64,000 nt of DNA from Cercis canadensis (Eukaryota > Streptophyta > Magnoliopsida > Fabales > Fabaceae), in NCBI GenBank assembly GCA_003255065.1, contig QAOA01001288.1:813238-877237 (forward strand). Direction: 5' to 3'. Made by a program: the position numbers and the translations under genes. Under the pieces are notes generated by a model, which did no database searches, had not been told where the DNA came from, and saw nothing but the letters and a program-made list of their open reading frames with translations. Positions 19,501-33,300 of this stretch are shown one piece after another; position 1 is the first letter of the stretch; each line of letters begins with the position of its first letter.

Positions 19501-21354
19501 TAACTACGCACGTATAAAGCTTCTCTCTGCTACAAAGTATGGTGAACATGCATTGTCGGCTTATTGCCAGAGTTGGTTGATGAACTCTCACATAAAATTG
19601 AATTTTAACTATGATAAGAAAAATGCTAGCTAGCTCTTCTTGCATAATACAAAACATGCTACAATTTTGTGGTTTCAGAAGATTATCTCCATATATATGC
19701 TGACCAAAATATGTTAGCCGTTGAGTTAATTAATTGTTAACTTGTTTAATTAAGCTTATATTTGGTTTAGCAGTGAGACAACCTAATTAAGATAATCATG
19801 ATTGTAGATTAAATACTCGTTACTTTTAGACGGACCACGGCAAACACAAACGTGCAGTAATGGAACATGACACTGGAGGGAGACAATGCGTTGCTTATGT
19901 ATTTTACTTTTAATTATATATCATTCTTCAAGATATAAGATCACCATATATAGATGTTGTTGCAACTTGAACCCACATAAGATATAATATCATGATTTAT
20001 ACAAGGACACTGTCGAGTCTATAAACCTAACTCTTAATTGATTGGACATCGATCTATTTCACATGGGATCAAATTTTTCTTCTTATAATTTCCTCTTCAT
20101 TTTTCCCACCATGAAAGATTTCAATTTTCTTTTCAGAGGAATATTTTACAATTATTCTCTATTTTTGTTTTCATTTGATTACCGAGAAACTTGTTTTAAA
20201 AAAAATAAAAATCCTCTAAACAAGCTCTATACTCATGCAATGAACGATTTTTTTTTAATCTTAATTCAATTTATTTTTCATTTTTCAATTTTCCAAAAAA
20301 ATCATCTCGGAAACGAGTCTTTTGCGGGTAATTATTTTCAAATGCATTTCACGGAAATTAGGTTGGTAATTTTATTTTCTCATACAGTTAAAACTAAAAT
20401 TAAATTAGGTTATTATTTTTTCTTGAATATTCAATGGTGGAAAACACAGGTTGCGTTATGATTGGCGGGTGGTAATGATACTGATCATGGGCATTGAATA
20501 AGACAGTAAGCAGCAAATAGTGAGACGCACTCATGTCTCTGTAGTGAGGAAAGGTTCTGGCTAATGGCTATATCATTAAATTGTCAAGTGACAAAATTAC
20601 ACACATAATCACTTTAGCTGCCTGGATTTCTGACTTACCGGATGTGTGGCTATCACCATCCTTTTGGCGCATTTACCATTTCCCGTTGCAATTGTATTGC
20701 AAATTGCATGCATTTTTGTTCACCTCTCTCTCTCTTCCATCCCATTAATTATGTCTCATCATAATTTCACAATTTTATTTTTGTCTTCCGAATTACTACT
20801 CCTTTTTAATTCGTTTTTGATTAATTTTTGTCTTGGTCTCGTAAAGATGGAACGAGCTAAGGGCCCTTTTGTGTGTTTTAAAATAAAGCAAACATTTATC
20901 TTTAAAAGTCTTAATTAAGGTGGTTACTTGTTACTAACAAAAATGATGGCTGTTCTTGAATTTGGTCATCTGGCGCTTTTTGACTTCGTTACTGACCAAT
21001 AAGCAAGGCTTTGTTAACTCGTAATTAATTAGTTAATTAAGTTAAGCAAAGTAGCTAATTGGATAAGGGCCATGTTTTTCCAAAAGCTTATGTTTGCTTC
21101 TCACTTTTTGAGCGTATTGTCGACGGTAATTTAAAAAGGTTTTTATGTGGAGTGCATCATACATAGACTGACAGTTATGATTTTTAACTTTTTTTCAATC
21201 TAGTCGATCAAAAGGAGACAATCTACCTTTTGTTATGATCTTTTTTTACTCTAACTCTCCCGCCTCTGGTTTTTAGTTATAACTTTAATCACATTCTTTC
21301 ACTGTACAATATCAATTGGTCATAATCACGCACAACAAGACTCTTATACCTTTT
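16551..21354. other. LOG upstream region and gene-empty interval, first part
   Basis: The first 200 bases upstream of the LOG start are CT-rich (CTCTCTATGTCTCTCTCACTC-like on the plus strand) and probably hold its 5' UTR. Beyond that I see only low-complexity sequence: an ACTAT tandem near 18606-18626 and a TGTGTT/TGTGTA microsatellite at 19160-19196. The ORFs here are short, have no family resemblance and are AT-driven. I looked for miRNA-like mature sequences and tRNA B-boxes by eye and found none. Confidence 0.45.
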
Positions 21355-21897
21355 GATTTTCAACTTAAACTAATTTAATATATTGTTTATTAAATGTAAT
21401 TATGAACTCAGCATTCACTAAGAAAACTTATTGAAAATCATAATAACTAGTCTACATTCGATATTGAGAATTGAATCAAATACATAAATATCCTTAGAAT
21501 AAGAAAATGAACATATATATTCCCTTAGGAACGATTTTAAAATAGTTGATAAATTTTAATATGATGCTGCGTACAAAAATGTAGACATTCAAAATACTAG
21601 CATCTTGTTAAACGCCACATTTCAANGATTTTCAACTTAAATTAATTTAATATATTGTTTATTAAATGTAATTATGAACTCAGCATTCACTAAGAAAACT
21701 TATTGAAAATCATAATAACTAGTCTATATTCGATATTGAAAATTGAATCAAATACATAAATATCCTTAGAATAAGAAAATGAACATATATATTCCATTAG
21801 GAACGATTTTAAAATAGTTGATAAATTTTAATATGATGCTGCGTACAAAAATGTAGACATTCAAAATACTAGCATCTTGTTAAACGCCACATTTCAA
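21355..21897. repeat. Direct duplication of 271 bp around a single N (21626)
   Basis: Bases 21355-21625 and 21627-21897 are direct copies, both beginning GATTTTCAACTTAAA/T and ending GCCACATTTCAA. They differ at only about four positions and are separated by one N. The equal length and the N at the joint point to an unmerged overlap of contigs or haplotypes rather than a biological tandem repeat. Confidence 0.88.
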
Positions 21898-24811
21898 ATG
21901 CAAATTGATATATAAGATAACTGATGCAGATAAATTTTTTCTTCTTAATCACAATAACAATAAATGCAACAGTGATCATAACTGCTGAAACTGTAATATT
22001 ATGACTAAATTCAGACATTAAAGATAACGCTGTCTTGAGACAATAATAATGAGATTGAGATGATGCACTATTCTTACACGGTAACGAAATCCCTGTCTTT
22101 GGTTTCATGCAAACTTCAACATCATTTTGACTGTGTAAACAATGATATCAATATTTTAACGAGGGATTTGTCTAAACATTGCCCTATGCAGTTGAAGACA
22201 AGATTAACTTGTGAAGTGCGGTCAAGTTCCCTTGAATGGAATTAGCAAGTGAGTGAGTGAAGGAATGGAATGGTTTTACACTTGCTTTCTCCCTTCACCT
22301 TAAACTGCTGCGACAATTTGAACAAGCCGCTGCCGAAAGTTTTTGTGCGGGGGAAAGTCAATTCTATCTTTTCTCACAAGATTCTCATATATAAGAGTGG
22401 TCATTTTCTGTCCCCTCACTCACAGTTAATTTGATGCAATTTAAGATTCTCCTTCTCAAATATGTTCTTAATTTATGTGATTTGTTTTCCTTCTCTCTCT
22501 CTTTTTTTTTTTTTTTNTTTTTTTTTTTTTTTTTTCTTTCCTCTATCACGCTTAGCCGGCACAATACGTCACTCAATGTTTTCTTGCAATAAATTCCACC
22601 CAATTCCATTCAACACGTTTTCTTCGAAAATTTGGATTGCTTTTGTCATTTTCCCATGTTTCATTTAGCATGCGTAGGATAAAAACATCCACGTACTATG
22701 TGAAAGGTTTTTGTGCTTAAAATTAATATGGTATTTCAAGAGAGTCAGATATATATATGTATATATATATATACATATGTGCAAGCTAGATGTTTATTAT
22801 ATATGAAAAAATCATGAAACTATCATTAATTAACTCAAAATTAGCATAGGTAAGTGGATATTTACAGTAATTTCTAACGGGCTGGCGGGAAGTTGTGATT
22901 AATTTTGTGGACAAAAGAAGAGATAACGGATGAGAAACCAAAATGTTATTTGATGAAGTGAGTGAAGTGGAGTGTACAATGATGATGAAGGTGCAGTCAC
23001 GAATCCCAAAAGTTTCCTGGAAAATATTTGGACAAAGATAAGGGATCGGAAAGTTGTTTGGCAAAGAGTGCTTGGCATCTTCTACCATCAAAGAAGACAA
23101 AAAGCCTGCTATAAACATTGAGTAGTTTGACTTTCAGATGCATAGTCCATAGAGCATAGCCCATATCCTCTGCTCAGTTTTTGTATGGCATTGCAAAGGT
23201 AACCATTAAGCAAATCAACCCTGCGTGCTCCTGCTCTAGCCCCTGATAATTCTCCATTCAATATATGGGGGTCATTACACGTGGCATCCACTATGACAGC
23301 GCAACGTGTCAGCCTCAGCGCCCTGTCTCTATCACTCTATCGTCATTAATTACTGCGACAAATTCAATCATGATTTCTCAATTGCTTGCATGGAATGCAG
23401 AGAGTGTCCTAGCTAGTGGTAGTCGGCACTTCAATTAGGCTACGTTATTTCTGTGTAATTTCCCTCTTTTGAGTTTCCAGAGACACTTTAATTTGGAGTC
23501 ATTCTCATGCAGATGCAGGCCCAGCGCACGTTATGTAAAATGGTTTATATGCCAAAGCCTAATTTTATGGACTTTGACCAGTGGCCAATGAGTGGACGGT
23601 AGAACATAATCGGGGGCTCATTTTGGAGCCACATTGATCCATTTCAATTTTGTCTACTTTCTAAAACTTCTTCACCGTTGGGAGTTTCATTTATATTTTT
23701 TAGTTTTATTTAAATCTATTTAACATTCTTTTAGACTATCAAACCCTATTTTATTTGGGGCTCCTAGTATAAGAAATAATAGACATGGTAGATATTTCTC
23801 CCATAAGAAACAATAGGCTTTTCTTTCTGGCTGATTTGGGTTGTCACAAAAAGTCTTGTGTTTTCGCAACAAGTCGACAAAGAGCCTTGCTTAGATGAAA
23901 TCATAAAGTTAGATTTGCCCAGACCGTAGAAAGACATAAATGCATGAATTCTAAAGCACTTTTCTTTTTCCCTTTTATATGATAAATTGTGAGATTTGTA
24001 AGGGCAATTGGGTTCGGAATTCTAACTTGTATTCCTTCTTTGGAAAATGATTAAGATTTAACGTAATCAATAGCTTTTCTTTTGAATGATAGAAGAAGCA
24101 CCTTTTTGACTGCATTTGTTTTGCAAACTTGATCTCTGTTGCCGTATAACAAAAACTGCACAAGACAGTTAAAGGCTTCTTTAAATTAATGTAAAGTTTT
24201 GGAGGGGACATGTTTTCAATTCCTATTCAGCAAATCGACAACTTTTTGACAGAAAAAAACATGATTAAGAAGCACACCCACGTTATTCACAGTTGTTTTT
24301 TTCTTTCTTTCTTTTCGTTTAAATTTTCCCATATGAAAACACTATCAAATTTGAACCGCTTGGTCAAACAAAGTACTGATCCAAAGCAAAGAACAATGAT
24401 ATGTAATCAATTGGGCACAATGTGCTTTTGATTGCTCTCTTTAGAGAACATAAGAAAATGTAGAACAGAATATCCTAACACCCACATTCTTGGATCGAAT
24501 ATGCCGTGACCCACCATATTCATTCAACCCTATTAATTAATTACTAGCTCCTACCATTGTATTATAATTAACCGGAAATTAATTATGAAACAAATCAATT
24601 AATTAGAGTTCAATTAAATTTATATTCTTTAAACATTTAATTAAACTAGCCGTCTTGGCCCTACTGATATGAGAAATATATCAAGCATTAAGCGATTAAA
24701 TGATTGTTCTAAAAGGTAGCATGAGAGCCACACAATAGTGCTTCTTATATATACAAGCATTTAAGATATTAATTTGTCAGTAAGATAATTAATTAAGCTG
24801 AACCCAGAATT

Positions 24812-24851
<40 letters not shown>

Positions 24852-26724
24852 CAGATAGCTAATAAGGCTGAATTAGTCCGATCAAGCTATCCACAAAATC
24901 CCTGGCTAGATACGAACCAAATGATCAAAAAATTGAACCCAATTAAACCATAATTTCAGGTGCATAGCATCTGTCACGTAGCTTCAAATCATATATGTAA
25001 GAGAGAAATATATAGATGAAGACTGAAGAGCTAGCGATCATCTCGGAATAAAAGGACAAAAGCATAGGTAGCATTTGAACATGAAGCGCAGCTGATATGG
25101 CTTCCTTAAAGACTATTTGTCACCTATTTTTGAGACAATTTGATACTTCAAACTGACATTCTCAGCACCGCCAAACCTTTTTTCCAACAGCTTATGATAT
25201 AAAAAATTTTTGGTCCAAGTTTTTCATGCTATTAGCATTGGAACGCCTCGTATTTCATTTTTTTTTTTTTTTTTTTCTATTTTCCACTTTAAATCAATTT
25301 GTTTAGCTATAGTACTAACTTATAAGTTTATTACTATATATTATGGGTTGGTGGAAGGAGGAGGAATCAAATATGCAGATTAGTACATGTTGAACGAATA
25401 TAATGAGGGGTAATAGTCAAATTAATATATTTTTTATAATTGTATTAAAAAACTGCGGCTAAATGGTTGTGAAGGCAGGCATGCAAGAACTATCATATCA
25501 AAGTGTAGTTTGTCCATGCTTGACATGATAGAGAAGAGAATGAGCATCGATTAGTGGAAGGAAAGCTTAAACATTTCTTTTGTGGGTGTTTTGAGGTTGT
25601 TTCTGTGTTTGGCTTGGCTTGCAAGACAGATTTCCAAGGATATATCATGTTACGGAGTAGCTATAGGATGTACTTGTCTCTAACATGCACACTCTAATCA
25701 TTACCTTTAATCTATTTTTCAAAATTTACGGCAGTGGCCACTTTGCACAAATTTGCACGATATCCTTGTAGGAACTTGGAATTAGGAACTTTAGCTAGTT
25801 AATCACTACAAATTTAATATGACACTTACATTAGTTAATTATTTAGAATAATTAGAGAGCCTAAAAAAAGAAAAGAGAATTGAGTTGGTAAGTTGGAGAA
25901 CCACATACAAGATGAAACTTTTGACCGTTATAAATGGATTTAAGTCAAACCAAAAAAAAAGCAGTTTGAATTATGATATAGTATCATGTCTTAGTTTTTG
26001 GAAAGGGTAATGGGTTTGGAATATCCTTTTGCAAAGGCAAATTGGTTGAAGATTCTTGCATTGAACTTTTGGCAATGTTGGTCAAAAACATCTTGATTTC
26101 CATGCATGCCTTGCTGATTCCATTGTTTGTTTGTGTGTGTGTGTTTTTTTTTTCCTAATGGATTCCATTGTTTGTCGCTTGACAAACTTCTTGTCTCAAA
26201 TACTCATTGGGACGCACGCTGCCTATTTCTAAATTTTCATCGTATCAAATTTAATCATTTGAAAAATAGAAAAGAAAAGCTTTAAGTGCGCTGGACCATT
26301 TTCAAGTGGATTTGGTTGGCGGCTCTCAACTTTGCTCTTTTTTTCCTCTGGTTTTTACGTCGCACTTAAAACTATAAGCCCACAAGCCTGTTGGGCCGAC
26401 ATGTTGTAATTGCAAGCTCATTGGTGATCAATCACCAGAAGAGGCCCAAAAATGTTCGTGGGGGAAGCTTTTTTCTTTGGGCTCCGAACGGGGAAAGCTA
26501 ATGCCATCAATCCAAAAAGCCTTCTTTTGTTGGGTCGAGGCCCCAACTTGGGCAGGCTACTAATTACTGTGCTAGCCCAAATCTAAAACATAAACCCTTC
26601 AACATCACAAAACTTACAGTGGCAATGATCTGGAAAAAAATGTAGCACAACCTTTATTTATGGTGCTAGGCTAGCCTTAATTAAAGAATATATAGTACGG
26701 GAACGTGTATAATCAGATATACAT
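21898..26724. other. Gene-empty interval, second part
   Basis: No supported gene. It holds a long T tract broken by an N at 22517, a dinucleotide AT microsatellite at 24814-24848, a TATATATG palindrome-like tract near 22750-22778 and a T run near 25259-25275. ORFs in this stretch are under 115 codons with no recognisable family. Confidence 0.45.
24814..24848. repeat. (AT)n microsatellite
   Basis: A pure alternating AT/TA tract of 35 nt in gene-free DNA. Confidence 0.95.
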
Positions 26725-26913
26725 AGAGGTGTCAAAATGGGTTGGGCCCGTTGGGTTGGCCCGCCCCGCCATGCAAAAGGGTTGGGTTGGGTTAAGGTTT
26801 TACTGGCCCGTTTAGAAGCGGGTTTCTGAGCCCGCCCCGTGTGGGTTGTGGGTTGGTGGCGGGGCGGGGCAGGTTGGGGCAGGCTGGCCCGCCAGTCTTT
26901 TTTTTTATTTAAA
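26725..26913. mobile_element. hAT-like transposon terminus, partial, cut by an N
   Basis: A GC-rich island inside AT-rich DNA starts with AGAGGTGTCAAAATGGGTTG and continues with repeated GGGTTGG, GGCCCGCC and GGGGCGGGGC blocks in both orientations. Plant hAT elements commonly begin AGGGGTGTCAA-like and carry such subterminal GGCCCG repeats. The opposite terminus is not seen before the channel gene at 27201. A single N at 26914 ends the GC-rich part, so the remainder may be missing from the assembly. The call rests on the terminus style only; no transposase is present. Confidence 0.5.
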
Positions 26914-27200
26914 NTTACGTAAATAGTTTTATTACCCTCTAAAAAATTGTTTTTAACTCATTTTATGAAACTATTTTTTAAAACTTCTAAAAAATAAAAC
27001 TTAACAAAATTTTGGGATAAAAATATTCTCAAATAATAATGAAAATTTTGTTAAAGCCCAATTACTAATCTCTTTCACTTTTCTGATTTTAAAAGCTCTT
27101 TTTCAATTGTATATCTAAACACAAAATAAGTTAATTTAATAAAAACTTATTGTATAAAAACTTCAAAACCATTCTTATATAATGCTTAAATATGAATATC
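26914..27200. other. AT-rich 3' flank of the channel gene
   Basis: After the N at 26914 the sequence is AT-rich and lies just downstream of the channel stop codon (minus strand). It probably contains that gene's 3' UTR. No other feature seen. Confidence 0.4.
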
Positions 27201-30200
27201 TCATGTATCTTCAACTGTAAAGTCTGGTTCAATGGGCTTTCTTAATGAACCGAGAATGTCAAGATCAGCGCCATATCGCAAGCTCCCTCCTCTTCTTGGG
27301 GTGGCTCCCACTTTTGGTGCATACATAGTACGAGTGGAGTTCGTTTGTGGGTGCAGAATGAGAGGTGCAGAGAAATGTTCCATTTCCATTTCCATAGGAG
27401 TTTGATGGCAATGCCAATGCAACATCAACTTGTCCATTTTCCTTAGTTCAGTTGCCTCTTTCCTTCTTTTATATCTAAACCAAGCTGCTTGTATAAAGCA
27501 AGCAGCCCATGCCCTCCATTGGTGGGAGTGAAACCTGAATGTGTGCCTGAGTTGTTTACTGTGTAACCGCCGGAATTGGGCTGCCACAAATTTCAAGTCC
27601 TCTTCTATGAGGGCAAAAGCTTCCACTTGTGTGATTGCTTTCACTGTGCGAGTTGATGATGGAAGGACAACACTTGGACGAGGGTCCAAGGCCCATGGTA
27701 ACAGCTCCTCCCCACAGAAGTCACCAGGGCCTATTCTGCATGAATTGAAGAACCCAGTTCTGCCACCGTTTGTGGTATAAGAATCTAGACGCCCTCGGAT
27801 AATAAACAGCATTTCATTCACAGGGTCACCCTCACGAACTAGGCAAGTTCCTTCAGTGCACAGTGAAGGCTTCAGTCTTTCACATATAGCATCTAGCATC
27901 CTCTCATCCATTTGATCAAACAGTGGTACCTGGTATATATATGTGTGACATGACATAATGAACAATAGTGAAAACAAAACACTACAACACATGACTAATT
28001 TCACAATGATTCGATTCGTTCTAAAAAGGGACGCACTTGTCGAACTAGATTAAGGCAGAGGTGGCGTTTGATGTCTCGTCTGAGATCAACAGGGAGATCT
28101 GTGAGAATGGTTTCCTCGTCAACTCCGCGAGTAGCAACCCATCTGAATTGGTCATAGCGTCGTACGTTTTGCTTCAGGTAATGGGGTAGCTGCCTGTGAT
28201 GCATCCATCGTTCTGTGTCTGTTCTTCTGATTCTCCATTCTTCAAGTCGCATAGTCGTGGATTGCAGGTATGTCTGTTCAACAAATCAAAATTTACATGA
28301 CAATACAAGACATGAGTATTAAATGATAATAATAGATCATTAGTGATTGAGTTGTGAAACTTGAAACACATGCTATTCTTTCACAGATATGTATATCTTG
28401 TTGAAAAGGACACCACAACAGCCACACTTACTTGCATATTGCCTATGAGCAGTGCAAAAAACACCAACCCAAGAATTGCAATGATTACAGCAAAATTTAT
28501 CTCCGTAACGTGAGTGCTTGTGAAGAGATTCTGTCCTAGAGAGCTGCAAATTCGATGGTACAGATAGTTAGTTAAGACACCAGGAGCAAATAGACATAGT
28601 TATTTCTTTCTACATCTTCACAATACATCATGAAGATGTTGATTTTAGTAATTAAAATTAGATAAAAGTGAGTGATGCCTTAAAAACATGGTGGTAGACA
28701 GAACAAAGATGGAGTCATTAGTTTGTTGTTTGATGTGGTATTCAATTGTGCTATGAATACTTGAGTTACCTAAGATTTTTGAGTCCCCACCAAAGACAAT
28801 AGTAGTATTTGTTGATGAAGTTTGAGCTAGTAATGTCCAAACTGAGAGCATCAGCAAAAATGCCAAACTTGAAGAAATTGCTGTCCTGATCACATAGATG
28901 TGAGAGATTGCTTGTTCTGAACCAAGCTGCCCTAGCAGGGTCACCTATGCTTTCACAGTCAAGATAATGATACTGGCAATCTGGCTTCTCAAGACTACAA
29001 GCTTTCTTCCAACATTCATCCTGCCGTTCAATTGATAACAGGTACCAAGACGATCCCAAAACCTTTTTGGAAAGAGGGCAACATTTACAATTGACCCTAA
29101 CAACATTACAAGGGCAAAAAACAAAAGAAGAAATTGTGACTCACATGACTTGCCAGCATATAGAGCATCAGGTTATATGCTGCCCCAGCCCAAGCTTTTT
29201 CCATCATTACACCTTTTGCTTCCACAATTTGAGATGATAAAGGGAAGATAAGATATAGCCTCAAGAGATACTGGAAAATGGGAGCAAGGCGTAGAACCTG
29301 CCTTGAAGCAACCATATGTGACTCCTTTAGATTTGGAATTACAGCCCAAATCAACACCTGACAATGACATACATATCCAAAGTGTAAGAAAGCTACAGTG
29401 GAAGAAGCAATTTGGCAAGTTGACAACTGAAACATAAGAATTCACTATGAATTTTGCATTACAGAAAGGAAAATTAGACATAAGAAAACTAGCTACCAGC
29501 TATTTCGAACCAATCCTGTTCCTTCTTCTAAGGCCTAAATACATATTTTTGATGAGTAACATACCTGAGGGAGAGGCTGGGCAGCCACTAGATCAAGCCA
29601 AAAATCTTTTCCAAGGTATCTTGATGCAATCTTTGAAGGGTCTATAATGAGCTCTCCTCGACCAAAGACACGAGAGGAAGGAGCAATATAAGCAGTTTGA
29701 AACCGAACAAAAATCTGAATAATGTAAAATGCATCAACCATAGACCGAATTATGGTGACGAGCACCGCGAGGGTAGGAGATATATCAATGCACTTGTCTT
29801 TGGTAGCCACTGGCAAATAAAAGAATAGGGGATCCACAAACAATGAAATCAAACATGCTACTAAAAGAATTTTGTTCCATCTGTTAGTTCTAGGACCCCT
29901 AGGATCCAATATGAATTTCTCAGCCGCATCATAATCCTCAGAAAACACCCTGGAAAGTTCTTTTCCCCCTAAGGACTTGCTTATTGCATCCTTCCCATGC
30001 AGCAATTTGCGCTTCATCTTATCTGCCTGCGCATGGACAAGTCACTTTCTTTTCTTGCTTTTAGATTCTCTGTTTCAAGATCATCCTCAAACCTACAATC
30101 TAAGCACCAAAACTAGATCAAAATTCACAAGGTACCAATAGCCAAGTCCAATAAACAAAGTTGATATACAAAATGATCTTATATAATATAAGAACTAGAA

Positions 30201-30324
30201 GAAGTTAAACAGAGGCAGAGGCAAAAATTATACTAAATTCTTGTTAGGCCTAAGTTTGCAGCACTAGGGATAGGATTGGACAGGCAAACCTTACAGATGT
30301 TGAGCTACCAGAAGCCATACTCAT
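27201..30324 (-). CDS. Cyclic nucleotide-gated ion channel, plant CNGC group III type
   Basis: A plasma- or nuclear-membrane cation channel subunit used in Ca2+ signalling. Secure exons on the minus strand: the membrane exon ending at 29565, then 29357-29145, 29062-28770, 28543-28432, 28273-28037 and 27929-27201. From the ATG at 30017 they give 678 aa. S1 is near residues 50-70 (ACLISLFVDPLFFYLPV). The pore holds the plant filter context GLKNLSSLGQN, split by an intron. The cyclic nucleotide-binding domain follows (about 437-560, with GDFCGEELLPWALDPRP), then an IQ calmodulin site (FIQAAWFRYKRRK, about 581). The N-terminus is ambiguous. A first exon at 30324-30295 joined to an acceptor before 30026 gives a continuous 691-aa protein. 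A family-like reading VRFEDDLE, from an exon beginning at 30092, runs out of frame before the membrane exon. Sequence is nearest the CNGC14/15/17 set; which one is not settled. Confidence 0.92.
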
Positions 30325-33300
30325 AGTGTTCTAGTTAAGTCTCTGAAATTCACATGTCAGACACCATATATATATATATTGATGCATATACTGCCCGGAA
30401 AATTTTCATCTAAGAACTCAACCACCCAGAAATGAAGTAAATTTTTCCGTACTAATTCCCCCAAACATCATGTGAAACAGAAAAGAAGGAAGACTTTATA
30501 TTGAGAAGGTATCAGCAAAATCTTTCTTTTTTGTTTTGCCATAAAAGTGCAGGTAAAATCTGTGAGTTTGCTAAAGCTAAAACCTTTTGAAGGATTCAAA
30601 GTCGTCGGTCATTGGACTTGATGGTCAGATAGGGAAAAGGGGTCTCTCCGTGGCTGGAGACTCAAGAATCTCAAAAATATATGGACGTTACTTTTCTGTG
30701 AAAAAAGTTGAAGAAATTGTAGGAACAAATATGAACTGAAAAATGACGTCAATGTAAAACTAGAGAAAATGCCGTATCCAATTCATCTGTTTTATAAAAC
30801 CATGCAAGACTCTAAAGTACAGTGTTTGGAAACGTATCAATAAAGCATACATAGCACATTCAATTCAACCATATGGAGAAACCAGGAAAGAGGAAGAATG
30901 GAAAACCAAAGAGAGATGATACAAATTCCACTAAAATTCCAAAGAGCAATACCCAGAAAAACTAGCAGTGAATTTTCCAACTTGAATTGAGTACTAGCTT
31001 GGCTTCTACTTGCGACAAGAATATTTTTAACGGATGTAAAGCAGTTGAAAGCTTGTGAGTCTCAAATTTGTGGTAAAAGAAATTAAAGAATGGGTTACGG
31101 AGCAATTCACAATCCAAGTATTTGTCCCCTTTCTTGGTAAATCAAATATATATGGGTTCTGTTATGTTCCAAAATTCCGAATCAAGAGAAGATCAAATTC
31201 TGCGACAAATACAAATACAATTAGAATTACAAACCAAAAGTCAGAATATGTGTTATTGTGAGAATTAAGGTTTCCAATTCCCAAAGAGGTGGGTTTGTTT
31301 TATTTATTCATTTGCATAGTTGAGAAGGGAGAGAAGCGGCAGGTCACGTTGCAACATGGAGTTTGACGACGTTCATAAAATGACAATCTTAACCCAATAC
31401 TAATACCAATACCACTACAAACATTAGGACACTCATGTCCTGTTTCCACTTTCCGACAACCAATAGGATCATACTGCATAGAGAAAGAAGAAAAGAGAAT
31501 AGAAAATAATAAAATTATAAATTTCTCTATAATTCTGATTAGGAAAGATAGTAATCTAAACAAACCACGTATACGGTGCTTTTCATTTCCGAATAGTAAT
31601 CTTTCTAGGTAATTTTCTTCACAAAAACAAAAACGGTACTGTTCATATCCTTTTATCATAAGTAGCAGAAGGTAAGTTGGTAATTAAGATGAGAAGGACA
31701 TTAAAACACAGTTGGAGATGGCCATGTTATAACCGTGACTGTGTTAGGAAAGGTGAGACGGAGGGAGTGAATGGTGATGAAGCGGATAAATGTTGCAGCA
31801 TTGAAGAGAAAGGAAGGAAGGCATCATATAATAAGCTCAACCACGCAAAACCAAAATGCAGGTTTGCACACTTAGAACGCCTAATTGCGCTTTGCAGCTA
31901 TCCACAATAAATGCCAGTGAGGTCAGAAGAGACATCAGGCCATCATCATAAAACGTAGCCTCACAAGTCACCACACAACAGAAAATAAAATACATGAGGG
32001 AAGAGAACAACACATCAGACTCTCTCCAAAAAAAAAAATTTAATATTCAACTGCTTCAACATTCACTTAGCTCCTGGACTTAATTCAATCGTGTATTTTT
32101 GTGGTCAAAACTATCATACTTCAGTTTTTTTTTTTCCTTTCTAGTTTCAATCGGCTTAATATTTGATTATAAGACCTCTTGTAACTATAACCCATCCAAG
32201 CTTAATGAAGCTTTATTACGAACAAATACTTTCAAATCAGTAATGGAGAGGCCTACAACGCTTCGATGAAAGTGTAATGAAACTTCTTTGAGATTGAGAG
32301 GGAACCGACTTAAATTGTCCAAAAGATAAGTAAAACGCGAGTACTCTTTATAACCAAAAAAAAATATTGAAATAAATTTAGTAAATGCTCAATCTTTTTC
32401 ATTTCTCAAGTTAGTAGATTACTAGGCAGGGAAAAAACATGGTTTAAAGACAGAAAAGGGTGGCTGATTTTTTTTTTTTTTCTCATTAAACATAATTAGA
32501 TTTTTTTAATTTAAAATATAAGAAAATAAAATTTTTAATTTTGAGACCTCAATCTTTTTAAAAATATCTTTATCACTTCTGCTAGGTGCTTGTGTGAAAA
32601 AAGTGACCAATTAACACCGAATGTATACTGTTGTAAAAATTTATTACGATAGAGAATTTAAATTTAATTTTAATCGTATTTTTCATTTCTTAGCAAATAG
32701 CAACAAGTTGATGAGAAATGTTATCTCACCCCTCAAAAAGTAGTATAAGAATGCTAGAAAATTAAAACTTGAAAATGATCCTGGAGCAGTCATGCACAAT
32801 GATGAATGCCAGCAAATTAAAACTTGGAAATACAAGTAAGAAAAAAACAACTACCCTGTCAAGAATATATAAAATAAATACTGCGGTATTACATGTTAAC
32901 ACATAAATTTTTATTTTAGTTTGAGAAAGAAAAAAAGGACAGAAAATTCAAAACCAAATTTCGATAATTCCCTAGGCGAGAAACAATCTACTGCATCCTA
33001 TTTCCATCTTTGATGTCTCAATGTCTATAGAAATCCAAATGCCCTTCCTCTAGATGACTATAATTAAGCAGATACAGTGGCTTACCACAAAATGAAACCT
33101 AATATCACAAGGTCAAAACAATCATGCAATCCTATCACAAGAACATAAATTTACAATCTGAAAGCGATTGATAATTCTCCTGGCACAATTACGATGATAA
33201 AATTCTTCCACATAACATCATGGCATAACCAATTAAATCTGATGAAAAATCATCTACATACATAACTAAAAGTGATAAAAATGCAGGCTATAAATCAGAT

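Noticed and set aside
16551-27200. Hidden miRNA or tRNA genes in the 10 kb gene-empty stretch
   Set aside because: A by-eye search for common mature miRNAs and tRNA boxes found nothing convincing; a computed fold and covariance search would be needed to exclude them.
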